From Tropicibacter oceani (GTDB lineage Bacteria > Pseudomonadota > Alphaproteobacteria > Rhodobacterales > Rhodobacteraceae), in assembly GCF_029958925.1 (NCBI RefSeq), contig NZ_CP124616.1, forward strand, positions 3,162,001 to 3,226,000: a DNA stretch of 64,000 nucleotides, given 5' to 3'. The notes beneath the pieces were generated by a model. That model was not told where the DNA came from. It worked only from the letters and a program-made list of their open reading frames with translations, and ran no database searches. Shown here piece by piece: positions 28,979 through 38,024 of the stretch. Numbering within the stretch: position 1 is the stretch's first letter; each line of letters starts with the position of its first letter. The translations under genes were made by a program, and so were the position numbers.

Positions 28979-29205
28979 GACGCGCGGAACCTGACCGATC
29001 CCGCAGATTCGATCAACCCCACCAAAAGTCCCTAGGTGATTTCCCGCCGATCGGGAAAATCAACCCCGTTTTCAGGGCAATTGTTGCCGGGCCAGGAACG
29101 CTGTGTCGCGCAATACCGCGCCTGTCCGGGCTTTGCCGAAGGAAGGTCGAAGGAACACCCCCGTCCTGCCCCGTTTTGGCCCGGATTGCCCGCCAGTTTG
29201 CCCGC

Positions 29206-30519
29206 ATGACAATTACAGATGTGCTGCCCGCCATGCGTTCCTTTAGTCCTTCTGCCTTTGCCGCCCGTTTTTCCGCGCGCCGCAGCGAAAGTGCGCCCGC
29301 GCCCACCGCCGCGCCTGCCGCTGTTCGCCCGGAATCCGAGCCGCGCAAAGCTGAACCGCGCGCGCCGCGCAAGGTCGAACCGCTTCGCCCGCGGATCGAA
29401 ATCCCGGTCCGCGACCCGTCGCCGGCACACAAGATTGCCGAAGGGTATCGCGACCGCGGCCGGTTCCTGGCGCGTCAGGAAGAATGGGAAACGCTGGGCC
29501 GCGAAATCTGTGCCGCGGACCGCGACCGCCTGCTGACCAAGGGCCTGCGCTCGGTCGCGGCGCTGCTGGCCGAGGGCGCCCGGTCCGATGCGGTCGAGGC
29601 CGGACGCGCCGCCGTGCAAAAGGGCGAGGCCAATGCCGCGCGCGCGATCCTGACCGCGCTGGAACTGAACATGGAAGAGATCCCCGATTGCCCCGCCACG
29701 GCCTATGTCGTGGCCATGGCGCATATCGATCTGGCGCGCGCCTGGGCCGGGGCATCGCGCGCCGCCGATCTGTCGCCGCCGCGCTTCATGTCCTTCAAGG
29801 AACACATGGGCCTGGCCGCCGAACTGGCCGACCGCTTTGACCCCTTTGAAACGCAATCGCCGCTCTGGGCCGAGGTGCGCTGCCGGGTGCTGGACATCGA
29901 CCCCCGTCCGTCGCAGCGCGTCTGCGACGATTACGAAGACCTGATCGACCTGGAACCGGGAAACCCCGACCACCTGCGCGCCCTGGGCCGCGACCTGCTG
30001 CCGCGCCGCTTTGGCAACCGCGAAACGCTGGAGCGCGAGGCCCGGCGCGCCGCGATGCGCACCGAGGATGTCTGGGGCGTCGGCGGCTATAGCTGGGTCT
30101 ACATGGGCGCCATCGAAAAGGACCCCGACGCCCTGCGCGGGCTGGATGCGGACCTGTTCGCCGAGGGGCTGCACGACATCCTGTCGCGCCACCCCGGTCA
30201 GGACATGGCCAATCGTCTGGCCGCCTTTACCGGGATGACCGCATCAAGCGTTTCGGCGCCCGGCACCATTCAGGCGCGGATTTCCGACTGCTTCAACTGG
30301 ATCGCGCAGGATCACCTGCACGAACTGCATCCGGCGGTCTGGGCCCTGGCCCCCGCCCCCAGCCGCGAGGAACGCGTCGAGATCGAAACCTGCGATCTGG
30401 TCAAGCGCGGCCGCACCCGTGCCATATCCGCCCTGGCCGAACATTTCGCGCCCTTGCTGGATGGCGGGCGGCGGCTGGTCTTTACGCCGCAGGGCCTGCA
30501 GATGCCGCGGCTGGATTAA
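29206..30519 (+). CDS. Conserved protein of unknown function
   Basis: Protein of 437 aa with a low-complexity Ala/Pro/Arg N-terminus (about residues 15-70) and a long, mostly helical domain with repeat-like helices ([21 protein letters not shown] begins one, seen as ARSDAVEAG). It has no signal peptide or membrane segment. I recognise no catalytic motif. The ATG giving [10 protein letters not shown] was chosen; MRSFSPSAF at 29233 is possible. It precedes gatB by 85 bp, but nothing links their functions. Confidence 0.7.
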   Translation: MTITDVLPAMRSFSPSAFAARFSARRSESAPAPTAAPAAVRPESEPRKAEPRAPRKVEPLRPRIEIPVRDPSPAHKIAEGYRDRGRFLARQEEWETLGREICAADRDRLLTKGLRSVAALLAEGARSDAVEAGRAAVQKGEANAARAILTALELNMEEIPDCPATAYVVAMAHIDLARAWAGASRAADLSPPRFMSFKEHMGLAAELADRFDPFETQSPLWAEVRCRVLDIDPRPSQRVCDDYEDLIDLEPGNPDHLRALGRDLLPRRFGNRETLEREARRAAMRTEDVWGVGGYSWVYMGAIEKDPDALRGLDADLFAEGLHDILSRHPGQDMANRLAAFTGMTASSVSAPGTIQARISDCFNWIAQDHLHELHPAVWALAPAPSREERVEIETCDLVKRGRTRAISALAEHFAPLLDGGRRLVFTPQGLQMPRLD

Positions 30520-30604
30520 CCCGCATTGCCCCTGCCCCAGCCCCTTGCCCACATGGCGCCAACGTCCTAGAACCCGGGGCGCATATGGAGCCAAGGAGCA
30601 TGTC

Positions 30605-32119
30605 ATGCTGGATCTGACCTATTCGTCCCCCAAACCCAAGGTCATCGCGGGGGCCAAGCATGATTGGGAACTGGTCATCGGCATGGAGGTGCATGCGCAG
30701 GTGGCCTCCAAGTCCAAGCTGTTTTCGGGCGCTTCGACCAAATTCGGGGCCGAGCCCAATTCCAACGTCGCCTTTGTGGACGCGGCCATGCCCGGCATGT
30801 TGCCCGTCATCAACGAATTCTGCATCGAGCAGGCGGTGCGCACCGGGCTGGGCCTGAAGGCCGAGATCAACCTGAAATCGGCCTTTGACCGCAAGAACTA
30901 TTTCTACCCCGACCTGCCGCAGGGCTACCAGATTTCACAGCTGTACCACCCGCTGGTCGGCGAAGGCGAAGTGATCGTCGACATGGAACCGGGCGTCGCC
31001 CGTCTGGTGCGGATCGAACGCATCCACGTCGAACAGGACGCGGGCAAATCGATCCACGACATGGATCCGAACATGTCGTTCGTCGACCTGAACCGCACCG
31101 GCGTCGCGCTGATGGAAATCGTGTCGCGCCCCGACATTCGCGGCCCCGAAGAGGCCGCCGCCTATCTGGCCAAGCTGCGCCAGATCCTGCGGTACTTGGG
31201 CACCTGCGATGGCAACATGCAGAACGGCAACATGCGCGCCGATGTGAACGTGTCGGTCTGCCGCCCCGGTCAGTACGAAAAGTACCAGGAAACGCAGGAC
31301 TTTTCGCATCTGGGCACGCGCTGCGAGATCAAGAACATGAACTCGATGCGGTTCATCCAGATGGCGATTGATTACGAGGCCAAGCGCCAGATCGCGATTC
31401 TGGAAGCAGGCGGCAAGATCGATCAGGAAACCCGCCTGTACGACGCCGACAAGAACGAAACCCGGTCGATGCGGTCCAAGGAAGAGGCGCATGATTACCG
31501 CTATTTCCCCGACCCCGACCTGCTGCCGCTGGAGATCGAGCAGGCCTGGGTCGATGACATTCAGGCCAGCCTGCCGGAACTGCCGGACGAGAAAAAGGCG
31601 CGGTTCGTCAAGGACTTTGGCCTGTCGGAATATGACGCCAGCGTGCTGACCGCCGAGGTCGCCAATGCCGCCTATTTCGAGGCGGTCGCAGGCGAGGCAG
31701 GCGACGGCAAACTGGCGGCAAACTGGGTCATCAACGAGCTGTTCGGCCGCCTGAAAAAGGAAGACCACAGCATCGAGGACAGCCCGGTGACGCCCTCGCA
31801 GCTGGCCGGGATCGTCAAGCTGATCAAGTCGGACGCGATTTCCGGGAAGATCGCCAAGGACGTGTTCGAGATCGTCTATACCGAGGGCGGCGATCCCGAA
31901 AAGATCGTCGAAGACCGCGGCATGAAGCAGGTCACAGACACCGGCGCGATCGAGGCCGCGGTCGATGAGATCATCGCCGCCAACCCCGACCAGGTGGAAA
32001 AAGCCAAGCAGAACCCGAAACTTGCGGGCTGGTTTGTCGGTCAGGTCATGAAGGCCACCGGCGGCAAGGCCAACCCCAAGGCGGTGAACGAGATCATCAG
32101 CGCCAAGCTGGGATTGTGA
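30605..32119 (+). CDS. gatB: Asp/Glu-tRNA amidotransferase subunit B
   Basis: Subunit of GatCAB that converts misacylated Glu-tRNA(Gln) and Asp-tRNA(Asn) to the amidated forms. The 504-aa protein has the N-terminal [12 protein letters not shown], the kinase-like [17 protein letters not shown] and the C-terminal YqeY/tail domain ([17 protein letters not shown]). ATG 30605 is preceded by AAGGAG. Confidence 0.97.
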   Translation: MLDLTYSSPKPKVIAGAKHDWELVIGMEVHAQVASKSKLFSGASTKFGAEPNSNVAFVDAAMPGMLPVINEFCIEQAVRTGLGLKAEINLKSAFDRKNYFYPDLPQGYQISQLYHPLVGEGEVIVDMEPGVARLVRIERIHVEQDAGKSIHDMDPNMSFVDLNRTGVALMEIVSRPDIRGPEEAAAYLAKLRQILRYLGTCDGNMQNGNMRADVNVSVCRPGQYEKYQETQDFSHLGTRCEIKNMNSMRFIQMAIDYEAKRQIAILEAGGKIDQETRLYDADKNETRSMRSKEEAHDYRYFPDPDLLPLEIEQAWVDDIQASLPELPDEKKARFVKDFGLSEYDASVLTAEVANAAYFEAVAGEAGDGKLAANWVINELFGRLKKEDHSIEDSPVTPSQLAGIVKLIKSDAISGKIAKDVFEIVYTEGGDPEKIVEDRGMKQVTDTGAIEAAVDEIIAANPDQVEKAKQNPKLAGWFVGQVMKATGGKANPKAVNEIISAKLGL

Positions 32120-32163
32120 CCGGGTGCGGGGCATCGCCCCGCCCTGTGACAGACCAATTCAGG

Positions 32164-32199
32164 ACGGCTGTTTCCGGCATCGGAAGCAGCCGTTTTCTT
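32164..32199 (+). terminator. Rho-independent terminator of gatB
   Basis: ACGGCTG-TTCCG-GCAT-CGGAA-CAGCCGT two-part stem with single unpaired bases, followed by TTTCTT. Confidence 0.88.
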
Positions 32200-32380
32200 G
32201 TGGTTCGGGCCGCGCAACCCCCGCTTTACCTAAGGTAAGGAATCCCTGACTGACCTGATCAAGGGGGAAATGCTATGGTTTGTTCACCGGCACCGCATTC
32301 AGTCGGACAGCCCTTGTATTTCCGGGCGACCAAGACAAGAATTTTACGGGGGGATTTTATCCGTTTGTTTCTTACCAACA

Positions 32381-32410
32381 GGGGCGTGGCCGCAAGGCCC
32401 GCCCCTTTTT
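32381..32410 (+). terminator. Strong terminator upstream of the DUF4177 gene
   Basis: GGGGCG(T)GGCC-GCAA-GGCCCGCCCC stem with one bulged T, followed by five T. No recognisable gene on this strand ends here, so it must close an RNA or a leader. Confidence 0.85.
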
Positions 32411-32485
32411 ATTGCCGCATTTTCTCCCTTAGGGTTCCTTATCGGGCTGCCAGTCTGGCGCTGGCAGAGCAAGGAATCCGTCCCG

Positions 32486-32896
32486 ATGCAATTCGAATAC
32501 AAGGTGGTCCCGGCACCCGCAAAAGGCGAGAAGGCCCCAGGCGCCAAAAGCGCCGAGGCGCGCTTTGCCCATGCGGTCGAGCGGATCATGAACGAGATGG
32601 CCGCGTCGGGCTGGGAATACCTGCGCTCGGACACCCTGCCGTCCGAGGAGCGCGCGGGGCTGACCCAGACACAGACCGTCTGGCGCAACCTTCTGGTGTT
32701 TCGCAAGGCCGCGCAGCAGGCGGCAGCCCCCAAGGAACCCCAATTGCTGGCGCCCCCCGATCCGGCCTTTCAAGGCGGGCCCACCCCACAGGCGCAGCGC
32801 CCAGCCCCGGCCGAGGAAGACAGCGAGCCTGCCCTTCCCGGCCTGCCCGGCGCGCTGGTATCGCGCGCCCAACGTCTGCGGCAGGGTCAGGCCTAG
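32486..32896 (+). CDS. DUF4177 domain protein
   Basis: Protein of 136 aa. Residues 1-75 match the DUF4177 pattern: MQFEYKVVPAP, an amphipathic helix (AVERIMNEMAASGWEYLR) and a strand LLVFRK. A Pro/Gln-rich tail follows. ATG 32486 has AAGGAA nine bases upstream; the frame remains open further upstream but only through the terminator. Function unknown. Confidence 0.75.
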   Translation: MQFEYKVVPAPAKGEKAPGAKSAEARFAHAVERIMNEMAASGWEYLRSDTLPSEERAGLTQTQTVWRNLLVFRKAAQQAAAPKEPQLLAPPDPAFQGGPTPQAQRPAPAEEDSEPALPGLPGALVSRAQRLRQGQA

Positions 32897-32906
32897 GGGC
32901 CGCGGC

Positions 32907-33179
32907 TCAGGGCGTCGAAATATCCAGCGACAGCGCGTGAATGGCGCCCATCAGATCGGGCCCCAGCGCCGCATGCACCGCCCGGTGCCGCGCGATGCGG
33001 GACAGTCCTGCAAAGCCCACAGCCTTGATTTCCACGTGAAAGTGGCTTTCGCCCGATCCGTCGTGCCCGGCATGGCCCGCGTGGCTTGCGCTGTCATTGC
33101 GCACAAGCAGATGCTCGGGCGCAAAGGCCGCACGCAGACGTTCCTTGATGTGATCAGCTTTCGTCAATTTTCCGCTCAT
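32907..33179 (-). CDS. bolA: BolA family protein
   Basis: Protein of 90 aa with the BolA fold: N-terminal helix (IKERLRAAF), a His-rich loop (SHAGHAGHDGSGESHFHVEI) and the helix-strand FAGLSRIARHRAVHAALG. BolA proteins pair with monothiol glutaredoxins in iron-sulfur handling or act as transcription regulators. It is divergent from the J-domain gene, in the bolA-dnaJ-cobS arrangement common in Rhodobacteraceae. Confidence 0.93.
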   Translation of the reverse strand: MSGKLTKADHIKERLRAAFAPEHLLVRNDSASHAGHAGHDGSGESHFHVEIKAVGFAGLSRIARHRAVHAALGPDLMGAIHALSLDISTP

Positions 33180-33242
33180 GCCCCCTGTAAAACCTTCGGA
33201 TTTAGTCTAAGGTCTGGCCTCCGAGTCGAAAAGGTGTGAACC

Positions 33243-33866
33243 ATGAGCAGATCAGACCCCTTCGGTTTTGACATGTCGATCAAATCCGCGAAAAAGAAGA
33301 ATCCACGCGGCCGCAGAAGCATGTCGGGGGAACAGGAAACCTCGACCCGCATCTGTGATCATGACGGCTGTGAAGAACCCGGGAAATTCCGCGCGCCCAA
33401 GGCGCCCGACGTGCTGGACGACTTTTTCTGGTTCTGCCGGGACCATGTGCGCGAATACAACGCCAAGTGGAGCTTCTTTGACGGCAAGACCGAGGCCGAG
33501 ATGAACGCGCAGGAAAGCGCCGATAAGGTCTGGGAGCGCAAGACCAAGGAATGGCGCGACCCCGAGGCCAAGGCCTGGGCCCGCCTGGGCATCGAGGACC
33601 CGCACCAGGTGCTGGGAACGAACGCCACCCGCAATCCGGGCCGCAAGGCCGGGGGTGGCCGCAAACTGCCGCCGACCGAACGCAAGGCCATCGACATTCT
33701 CGAGGCCGATGACAACATGACCAAGGCGGAAATCCGCGCGGCCTACAAGAAGCTGATCAAGGTTCTGCACCCGGACATGAATGGCGGCGACCGCAGCCAG
33801 GAAGAACAGTTGCAGCAGGTGGTCTGGGCCTGGGACCAGATCAAGGACAGCCGCAGCTTCAAATGA
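33243..33866 (+). CDS. J-domain (DnaJ-like) co-chaperone protein
   Basis: Protein of 207 aa. The C-terminal J domain (about residues 146-207) has KAEIRAAYKKLIKVLHPDMNGG with the HPD tripeptide that stimulates DnaK ATPase. The first part is cytosolic and includes ICDHDGCEEPGKFRAP and FWFCRDHVREYN, with cysteines and histidines that could hold a metal. There is no Gly/Phe region or CxxCxGxG zinc domain, so this is a specialised type III J protein. Confidence 0.9.
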   Translation: MSRSDPFGFDMSIKSAKKKNPRGRRSMSGEQETSTRICDHDGCEEPGKFRAPKAPDVLDDFFWFCRDHVREYNAKWSFFDGKTEAEMNAQESADKVWERKTKEWRDPEAKAWARLGIEDPHQVLGTNATRNPGRKAGGGRKLPPTERKAIDILEADDNMTKAEIRAAYKKLIKVLHPDMNGGDRSQEEQLQQVVWAWDQIKDSRSFK

Positions 33867-33956
33867 GTTTGGCGGGGCGCAGCGCGGGTTGCGCCCCCAG
33901 CCAGACGCCCGCCCAGGGCGAATTCACTGGACATACACGTATAAGTTGTTGTATGG

Positions 33957-34065
33957 TTCTTGCAGGCCCGTGCAATTTGTCTGCCGGGCAAGAATTGACC
34001 ACTCGCGGATGCCTTGCGGGCGCGTGACCTGTTTCCAGACAGGCCAGGCGCCCGTTTCCTTTTTT
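33957..34065 (+). ncRNA. Candidate structured RNA or structured 3' UTR
   Basis: Two hairpins in a 223-bp gap. The first pairs TTCTTG (33957-33962) and CCCG with CGGGCAAGAA (33985-33994). The second, at 34018-34053, stacks GGGCGC/GCGCCC on CCTGT/ACAGG and is followed by GTTTCCTTTTTT. The sequence before them (33940-33956) is A/T-rich for this genome. It could be an independent small RNA or the end of the J-protein transcript. Confidence 0.4.
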
Positions 34066-34089
34066 CGGGCGACCCGGGCTGTGCCGCGG

Positions 34090-34563
34090 TCAGGCGGCGG
34101 CGAATTTCAGGCTGACGCCGTTGATGCAGTGGCGTTTGCCGGTCGGCGCCGGCCCGTCGTCAAAGATATGGCCCAGATGCGATCCGCAGCGGCGGCAGTG
34201 GCATTCAGTCCGCACGCCGAACAACGAGCGGTCCGGCTTGGTCCCGACCGCACGGGGCAGCGCCTGGTAGAAGGACGGCCAGCCGGTGCCGCTGTCAAAC
34301 TTGTGCTGTGACGAATACAGCGGCAGATCGCAGCCCCGGCACAGGTAGGTTCCGGCTTTGGTGTTCTTGTCGAGCGGCGAGGTAAAGGCGCGCTCGGTCC
34401 CTTCTTCGCGCATGACCTTGTATTCCAGCGGCGACAGCATGGCCTTCCACTGGGCTTTGGTGCGGGTCACTTCGAAACTGCCCGATGCGGCCTGCGCGCT
34501 GCGCGCAAACAGCGTCGCCGCCGCGGTGGCTGTCACGGATTGCAGAAAATGGCGGCGTTTCAT
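34090..34563 (-). CDS. msrB: Exported peptide-methionine (R)-S-oxide reductase MsrB
   Basis: Repairs oxidised methionine (R-sulfoxide). The 157-aa protein has an N-terminal signal with a twin-arginine stretch (MKRRHFLQSVTATAAATLFARS), so it probably acts in the periplasm. The MsrB domain shows zinc cysteines CRGC and CRRC, GTGWPSFYQA, and the catalytic Cys in RHCINGVSLKF. ATG 34563 lies 7 nt behind AGGAGG. Its neighbours, a fasciclin protein and sigma/anti-sigma genes on the same strand, suggest an envelope oxidative-stress set. Confidence 0.93.
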   Translation of the reverse strand: MKRRHFLQSVTATAAATLFARSAQAASGSFEVTRTKAQWKAMLSPLEYKVMREEGTERAFTSPLDKNTKAGTYLCRGCDLPLYSSQHKFDSGTGWPSFYQALPRAVGTKPDRSLFGVRTECHCRRCGSHLGHIFDDGPAPTGKRHCINGVSLKFAAA

Positions 34564-34686
34564 GGGGGATCCTCCTGAGGTTGGCAAAAGAATGCGCCCC
34601 CGGCGCTTTCGGGACAAGCCGGGGGCACTGCACGTTTGCGCGAGCACTGGGATAGGTCACACAACAAGGCGCAAACGCACGAGGGG

Positions 34687-34722
34687 GTGGCCGGGCCCTG
34701 CAAGGGGGCTGCGCCCGGCCAC
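34687..34722 (-). terminator. Long hairpin between the fasciclin gene and msrB
   Basis: GTGGCCGGGC pairs with GCCCGGCCAC over a 16-nt loop, about 38 bp after the fasciclin stop. A second 9-bp stem (GCCCCCGGC/GCCGGGGGC) lies at 34596-34626 nearer msrB. Neither has a clear T-run. Confidence 0.4.
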
Positions 34723-34759
34723 GGTTCGGGGGGATCATGCGCCCCCCCTTCCCCGCCTC

Positions 34760-35317
34760 TTACTGGGCGGGCAACAACACGCGGTCGATGACGTGGATGA
34801 CGCCGTTGGACTGGCGCACATCGGCGATGGTCACCTTGGCGTCGCGGCCGTTTTCATCGGTCAGGATGATGTTCTGGCCAACCATTTTGGCCTGCAGGGT
34901 GCAGCCGCCCACGGTGGGTACCGCATGCACGCCGCCGTCGTCGGCGATCATCCCGGCGATGGCATCGGACAGCGCATTGGTCGCCACCACATGACAGGTC
35001 AGGATCTGCGCCAGCTGGGCCTTGTTCTGGTCCATCATCAGCGCGCTAAGGCTGTCGTCGGAAATCTTGTCAAAGGCGGCGTTGGTCGGCGCAAAGACGG
35101 TGAACGGCCCTTCCGAGTTCAGGGTATCCACCAGGCCGGCCTGCTGCACGGCGGCGACCAGGGTGGTGTGATCGGCCGAGTTCACGGCGTTTTCGACGAT
35201 GGTCTTGTCGGCGAACATGGCGGCGCCGCCGACCATGGGGTTGGCCATCTGGGCAAAGGCGCTGGTGGCCAGGACGGTGGCGGCGGCAAGGCCGGTCAGT
35301 GTTGCGATACGGGTCAT
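34760..35317 (-). CDS. Secreted fasciclin (FAS1) domain protein
   Basis: Protein of 185 aa with a signal peptide (MTRIATLTGLAAATVLATSAFA) and one FAS1 domain: TIVENAVNSADHTTLVAAVQ, shown by its ends TIVENAV and LVAAVQ; GPFTVFAPTNAAF; the YH-like motif region; and the C-terminal GVIHVIDRVLLP. FAS1 proteins act in adhesion or surface interactions. ATG 35317 is behind CGGAGGAC. It lies next to an ECF sigma/anti-sigma pair and has a candidate ECF-type promoter, recalling mycobacterial SigK control of MPT70/MPT83. Confidence 0.93.
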   Translation of the reverse strand: MTRIATLTGLAAATVLATSAFAQMANPMVGGAAMFADKTIVENAVNSADHTTLVAAVQQAGLVDTLNSEGPFTVFAPTNAAFDKISDDSLSALMMDQNKAQLAQILTCHVVATNALSDAIAGMIADDGGVHAVPTVGGCTLQAKMVGQNIILTDENGRDAKVTIADVRQSNGVIHVIDRVLLPAQ

Positions 35318-35373
35318 TCGAAGTCCTCCGGGTTGATGTTTCCCCACCGTCTTTCCGGTCGGGTCACATGCAG

Positions 35374-35401
35374 TCACGAAGCCCGGGGGCCGACAGTTTC
35401 A
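35374..35401 (-). promoter_or_regulatory. Candidate ECF-sigma promoter of the fasciclin gene
   Basis: On the minus strand TGAAAC (35401-35396) is followed after 17 bp by CGTGA (35378-35374), close to the GAAAC/CGT pattern of ECF promoters. The predicted transcript start is about 50 bp upstream of the ATG. This is a pattern match by eye. Confidence 0.45.
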
Positions 35402-35516
35402 GCCAAGCGATCACAAGGCGATCACGGATGCGTGAATGGGCGGGGGTCCGATTGCAACGCGGCGCGCGCCCCGGGCCTGCCCCGGCGCCTGATGGCCGAT
35501 ACGAAGGGGGAAAGGA

Positions 35517-36212
35517 TCAGCTGCGGATGTCCAGCGCGGCAAGGGCCAGAACCGGCCCGCTGGGCGCGCCGGTCACCGATCCGCCCAGCGGTTCAAGCGA
35601 AATCGCCACCATCGCCCCGGGCTGCATCAGCGCGGTCATCTCTGGCGGCACAGGGATCTGCGTCAGGTCGTCCTGTGCCATCAAGCCCACCGACACGGGC
35701 GCGGCATCCGCTGCGGGAATCACCCAGATCTCGATAGAGTTGTCGGTCGGGAACGCCCCGCCATCGCGCCGCAGCATGAAGGTTTCGCTGTCCGGCGCCC
35801 AATGCGCCAGCAGCACATAGCCCTGATCCTGTGCCACGAGATCGGCGTAAAGGTGCGTGCCCTGCTGCGGTGTCAGCACCCCCGAGGTATAGACCCCCCA
35901 GGTGATCGCCGCCGCCGCCACGCCGCCCGCAAGATAGGGCAGCAAAAGCCGCCAGCCGGGCCTGCGCCGGGTGCCGAAGGCCTGCGCCGAGATCCGCTTC
36001 CACAGTTGTGGCGGCGGGGCTTCTTCGGGGATGTCGTCGGTGAAGGTGCTGAAATACTCGGCCCAGGCGACCACGTCCTGCTCCAGGTCGGGATCGGCGC
36101 GCATCTGCGCCTCGAAGGCGGCGCGTTCGTCCTGCGGCAGCAGGCCCAGCACGTATTCCGCCGCCATTGCCTCCCACCCGCCGGGGAAATCGGTTTCGGT
36201 CTCGGTGCTCAT
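35517..36212 (-). CDS. Anti-sigma factor, RskA-like
   Basis: Membrane protein of 231 aa. The N-terminal cytoplasmic part (AAEYVLGLLPQDERAAFEAQM) matches the sigma-binding segment of RskA/anti-SigK proteins. One membrane helix (LLLPYLAGGVAAAAITWGVYT) and a periplasmic RskA domain follow (WAPDSETFMLRRDGGAF; IEIWVIPAADAAPVSVG). It should hold the ECF sigma factor at the membrane until released by proteolysis or signal. Its ATG overlaps the sigma stop (ATGA), so they are translationally coupled. Confidence 0.88.
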   Translation of the reverse strand: MSTETETDFPGGWEAMAAEYVLGLLPQDERAAFEAQMRADPDLEQDVVAWAEYFSTFTDDIPEEAPPPQLWKRISAQAFGTRRRPGWRLLLPYLAGGVAAAAITWGVYTSGVLTPQQGTHLYADLVAQDQGYVLLAHWAPDSETFMLRRDGGAFPTDNSIEIWVIPAADAAPVSVGLMAQDDLTQIPVPPEMTALMQPGAMVAISLEPLGGSVTGAPSGPVLALAALDIRS

Positions 36213-36760
36213 GCGCTCAGACACTCCCGCAGCTGGATCAGCGAGCGGCGCAGCCAGGTGCGCACCGTGTTCAGCTTGATCCCCGTGGCCGCGGCCAGGT
36301 CGGCATAGCTGGCGCCATCCAGATAGGCGCCGCGCACCATTTCGGCGCGGTCGGGCGGCAGTTCGGCCAGGCATTCGTTCAAAATGCGTGCCTGGTCGCG
36401 CGCCAGGGTCTGTGCCTCGGGTCCCGGGCCGGGATCGGACAGCCTGTCGGTCAGCTCGGCCAGATCGACGCCGCCGCCCTGCCGCGCCTGGGCGCGCAGC
36501 CGGTCGATGGCGGCATTTCGGGTCACTGTGATCAACCAGGTCATCGGCGAATATCCATTGGCACGGTACTGGCCCGCCCGGTTCCAGATGCGCAGGAATA
36601 CCTCTTGCAACACCTCTTCGGCCAGGGCCCTCGACTTTAACACACGCAGGCAGACGCCAAAAAGTTTCGCCGAGGTGCGCCCGTACAGCGCCTCGAACGC
36701 CTTGCGGTCGCCCATCGAGACGCGCGCAATCAGTTCTTCGATTTCTTCCTGCGCCGTCAT
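36209..36760 (-). CDS. ECF RNA polymerase sigma factor, SigK-like
   Basis: Extracytoplasmic-function sigma-70 factor of 183 aa. Region 2 is seen at [21 protein letters not shown] and [20 protein letters not shown], and region 4 at [16 protein letters not shown] and the helix-turn-helix [20 protein letters not shown] (in part [12 protein letters not shown]). It is coupled to an RskA-like anti-sigma factor. I used ATG 36760; upstream frame to 36997 crosses the divergent cobS start and is not credible. Confidence 0.92.
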   Translation of the reverse strand: MTAQEEIEELIARVSMGDRKAFEALYGRTSAKLFGVCLRVLKSRALAEEVLQEVFLRIWNRAGQYRANGYSPMTWLITVTRNAAIDRLRAQARQGGGVDLAELTDRLSDPGPGPEAQTLARDQARILNECLAELPPDRAEMVRGAYLDGASYADLAAATGIKLNTVRTWLRRSLIQLRECLSA

Positions 36761-36860
36761 GTCCGTGAAACTATCCGCTTGCTCTTGCCCCTTCTTGAGA
36801 TTTGGTGCACCACGGGCCCAAGAGACGGAGCCGCGAACGCGAAAAGAGGACGGAGCAATC

Positions 36861-37847
36861 ATGGCCAATGGCGAGATCGATATCAACGCGAAACCGACCG
36901 AAGAGATTTCGGTTCGTGAAGTCTTTGGCATCGACAGCGACATGGTCGTGCATGGTTTCCCCGATGCAACAGAGCGCGTGCCCGACATCGACAGCACCTA
37001 CAAGTTCGATCCCGACACCACGCTGGCGATCCTTGCGGGCTTTCGCAACAACCGCCGGGTGATGATCCAGGGCTATCACGGCACCGGCAAATCGACTCAT
37101 ATCGAACAGGTGGCGGCGCGCCTGAACTGGCCTGCAGTCCGGGTGAACCTGGACAGCCACATCAGCCGGATCGACCTGATCGGCAAGGACGCGATCAAGC
37201 TGGTCGATGGCAAGCAGGTCACGCAATTCCAGGAGGGCATCCTGCCCTGGGCGCTGCGCAACCCCACCGCCATCGTCTTTGACGAATACGACGCAGGCCG
37301 CGCCGACGTGATGTTCGTGATCCAGCGCGTGCTGGAAACCGACGGCAAGCTGACCTTGCTGGACCAGAACAAGGTCATCACGCCGCACAAGTATTTCCGC
37401 ATCTTCGCCACCGCCAACACCGTTGGTCTGGGCGATACCACGGGCCTGTATCACGGCACGCAGCAGATCAACCAGGGCCAGATGGACCGCTGGTCGCTGG
37501 TCGCGACGCTGAACTACCTGTCGATCGACGCCGAAACCAACATCGTTTTGTCCAAGGCGCCGCATTACAACAACGACAAGGGCCGCAAGACGATCCGCCA
37601 GATGGTGACCGTGGCCGATTTCACCCGCCGCGCCTTCATGAACGGCGAATTGTCGACCGTGATGAGCCCGCGCACCGTGATCGCCTGGGCCCAGAACGCC
37701 GAGATTTTCCGCAACGTCGGCTATGCCTTCCGCCTGTCCTTCCTGAACAAATGCGACGAGCTGGAGCGCCAGACCGTGGCCGAGTTCTATCAGCGCTGCT
37801 TTGACGAGGAACTGCCCGAAAGCGCGGCCAGCCTGTCGCTGGGCTGA
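36861..37847 (+). CDS. cobS: Aerobic cobaltochelatase subunit CobS
   Basis: AAA+ ATPase of 328 aa that with CobT energises cobalt insertion into hydrogenobyrinic acid a,c-diamide by CobN in the aerobic B12 pathway. Walker A is GYHGTGKST and Walker B is [21 protein letters not shown] and [14 protein letters not shown] are typical CobS blocks. ATG 36861 follows AGGACGGAGC. Cob genes here are split: cobT lies 1.2 kb downstream with two small genes in between. Confidence 0.96.
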   Translation: MANGEIDINAKPTEEISVREVFGIDSDMVVHGFPDATERVPDIDSTYKFDPDTTLAILAGFRNNRRVMIQGYHGTGKSTHIEQVAARLNWPAVRVNLDSHISRIDLIGKDAIKLVDGKQVTQFQEGILPWALRNPTAIVFDEYDAGRADVMFVIQRVLETDGKLTLLDQNKVITPHKYFRIFATANTVGLGDTTGLYHGTQQINQGQMDRWSLVATLNYLSIDAETNIVLSKAPHYNNDKGRKTIRQMVTVADFTRRAFMNGELSTVMSPRTVIAWAQNAEIFRNVGYAFRLSFLNKCDELERQTVAEFYQRCFDEELPESAASLSLG

Positions 37848-37868
37848 AACCTCTGACATGACCAATTG

Positions 37869-37898
37869 AAAAAAGCGCCTGTTCGGGGCGCTTTTTTT
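37869..37898 (+). terminator. Rho-independent terminator of cobS
   Basis: AAAAAAGCGCC / GGCGCTTTTTTT with a 7-nt loop. The symmetrical A and T runs allow bidirectional use. Confidence 0.93.
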
Positions 37899-38024
37899 GT
37901 GGCTGCGGGCGTGTCGTTCCCCCGCCAAGGCTGGCCGCAGGGGCTGTGGGATCGCAGCCACTTTTTCGAAAAGTTTTCATTTCGCTTAATCGAAAAGCAG
38001 AACCTTTCGTGTACCGTCTGATTT

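Larger units (their letters stand above)
32120..32485 (+). other. Gap after gatB with palindrome, leader and second terminator
   Basis: A 366-bp region. In order: hairpin GCGGGGC/GCCCCGC at 32126-32142; the gatB terminator; a perfect 13-bp palindrome TTACCT-A-AGGTAA at 32226-32238; then about 140 bp ending in a second strong terminator at 32381-32410, only 75 bp before the DUF4177 start. The sequence between palindrome and second terminator has no convincing gene and may be a small RNA or an attenuated leader. Confidence 0.45.

Noticed and set aside
32270-32485. N-terminal extension of the DUF4177 protein
   Set aside because: The frame is open from 32270 but passes through a strong terminator and is unlike the family; ATG 32486 has a Shine-Dalgarno and begins the domain.
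36761-36997. Longer N-terminus of the ECF sigma factor
   Set aside because: It would cross the divergent cobS start and adds residues unrelated to sigma region 2.
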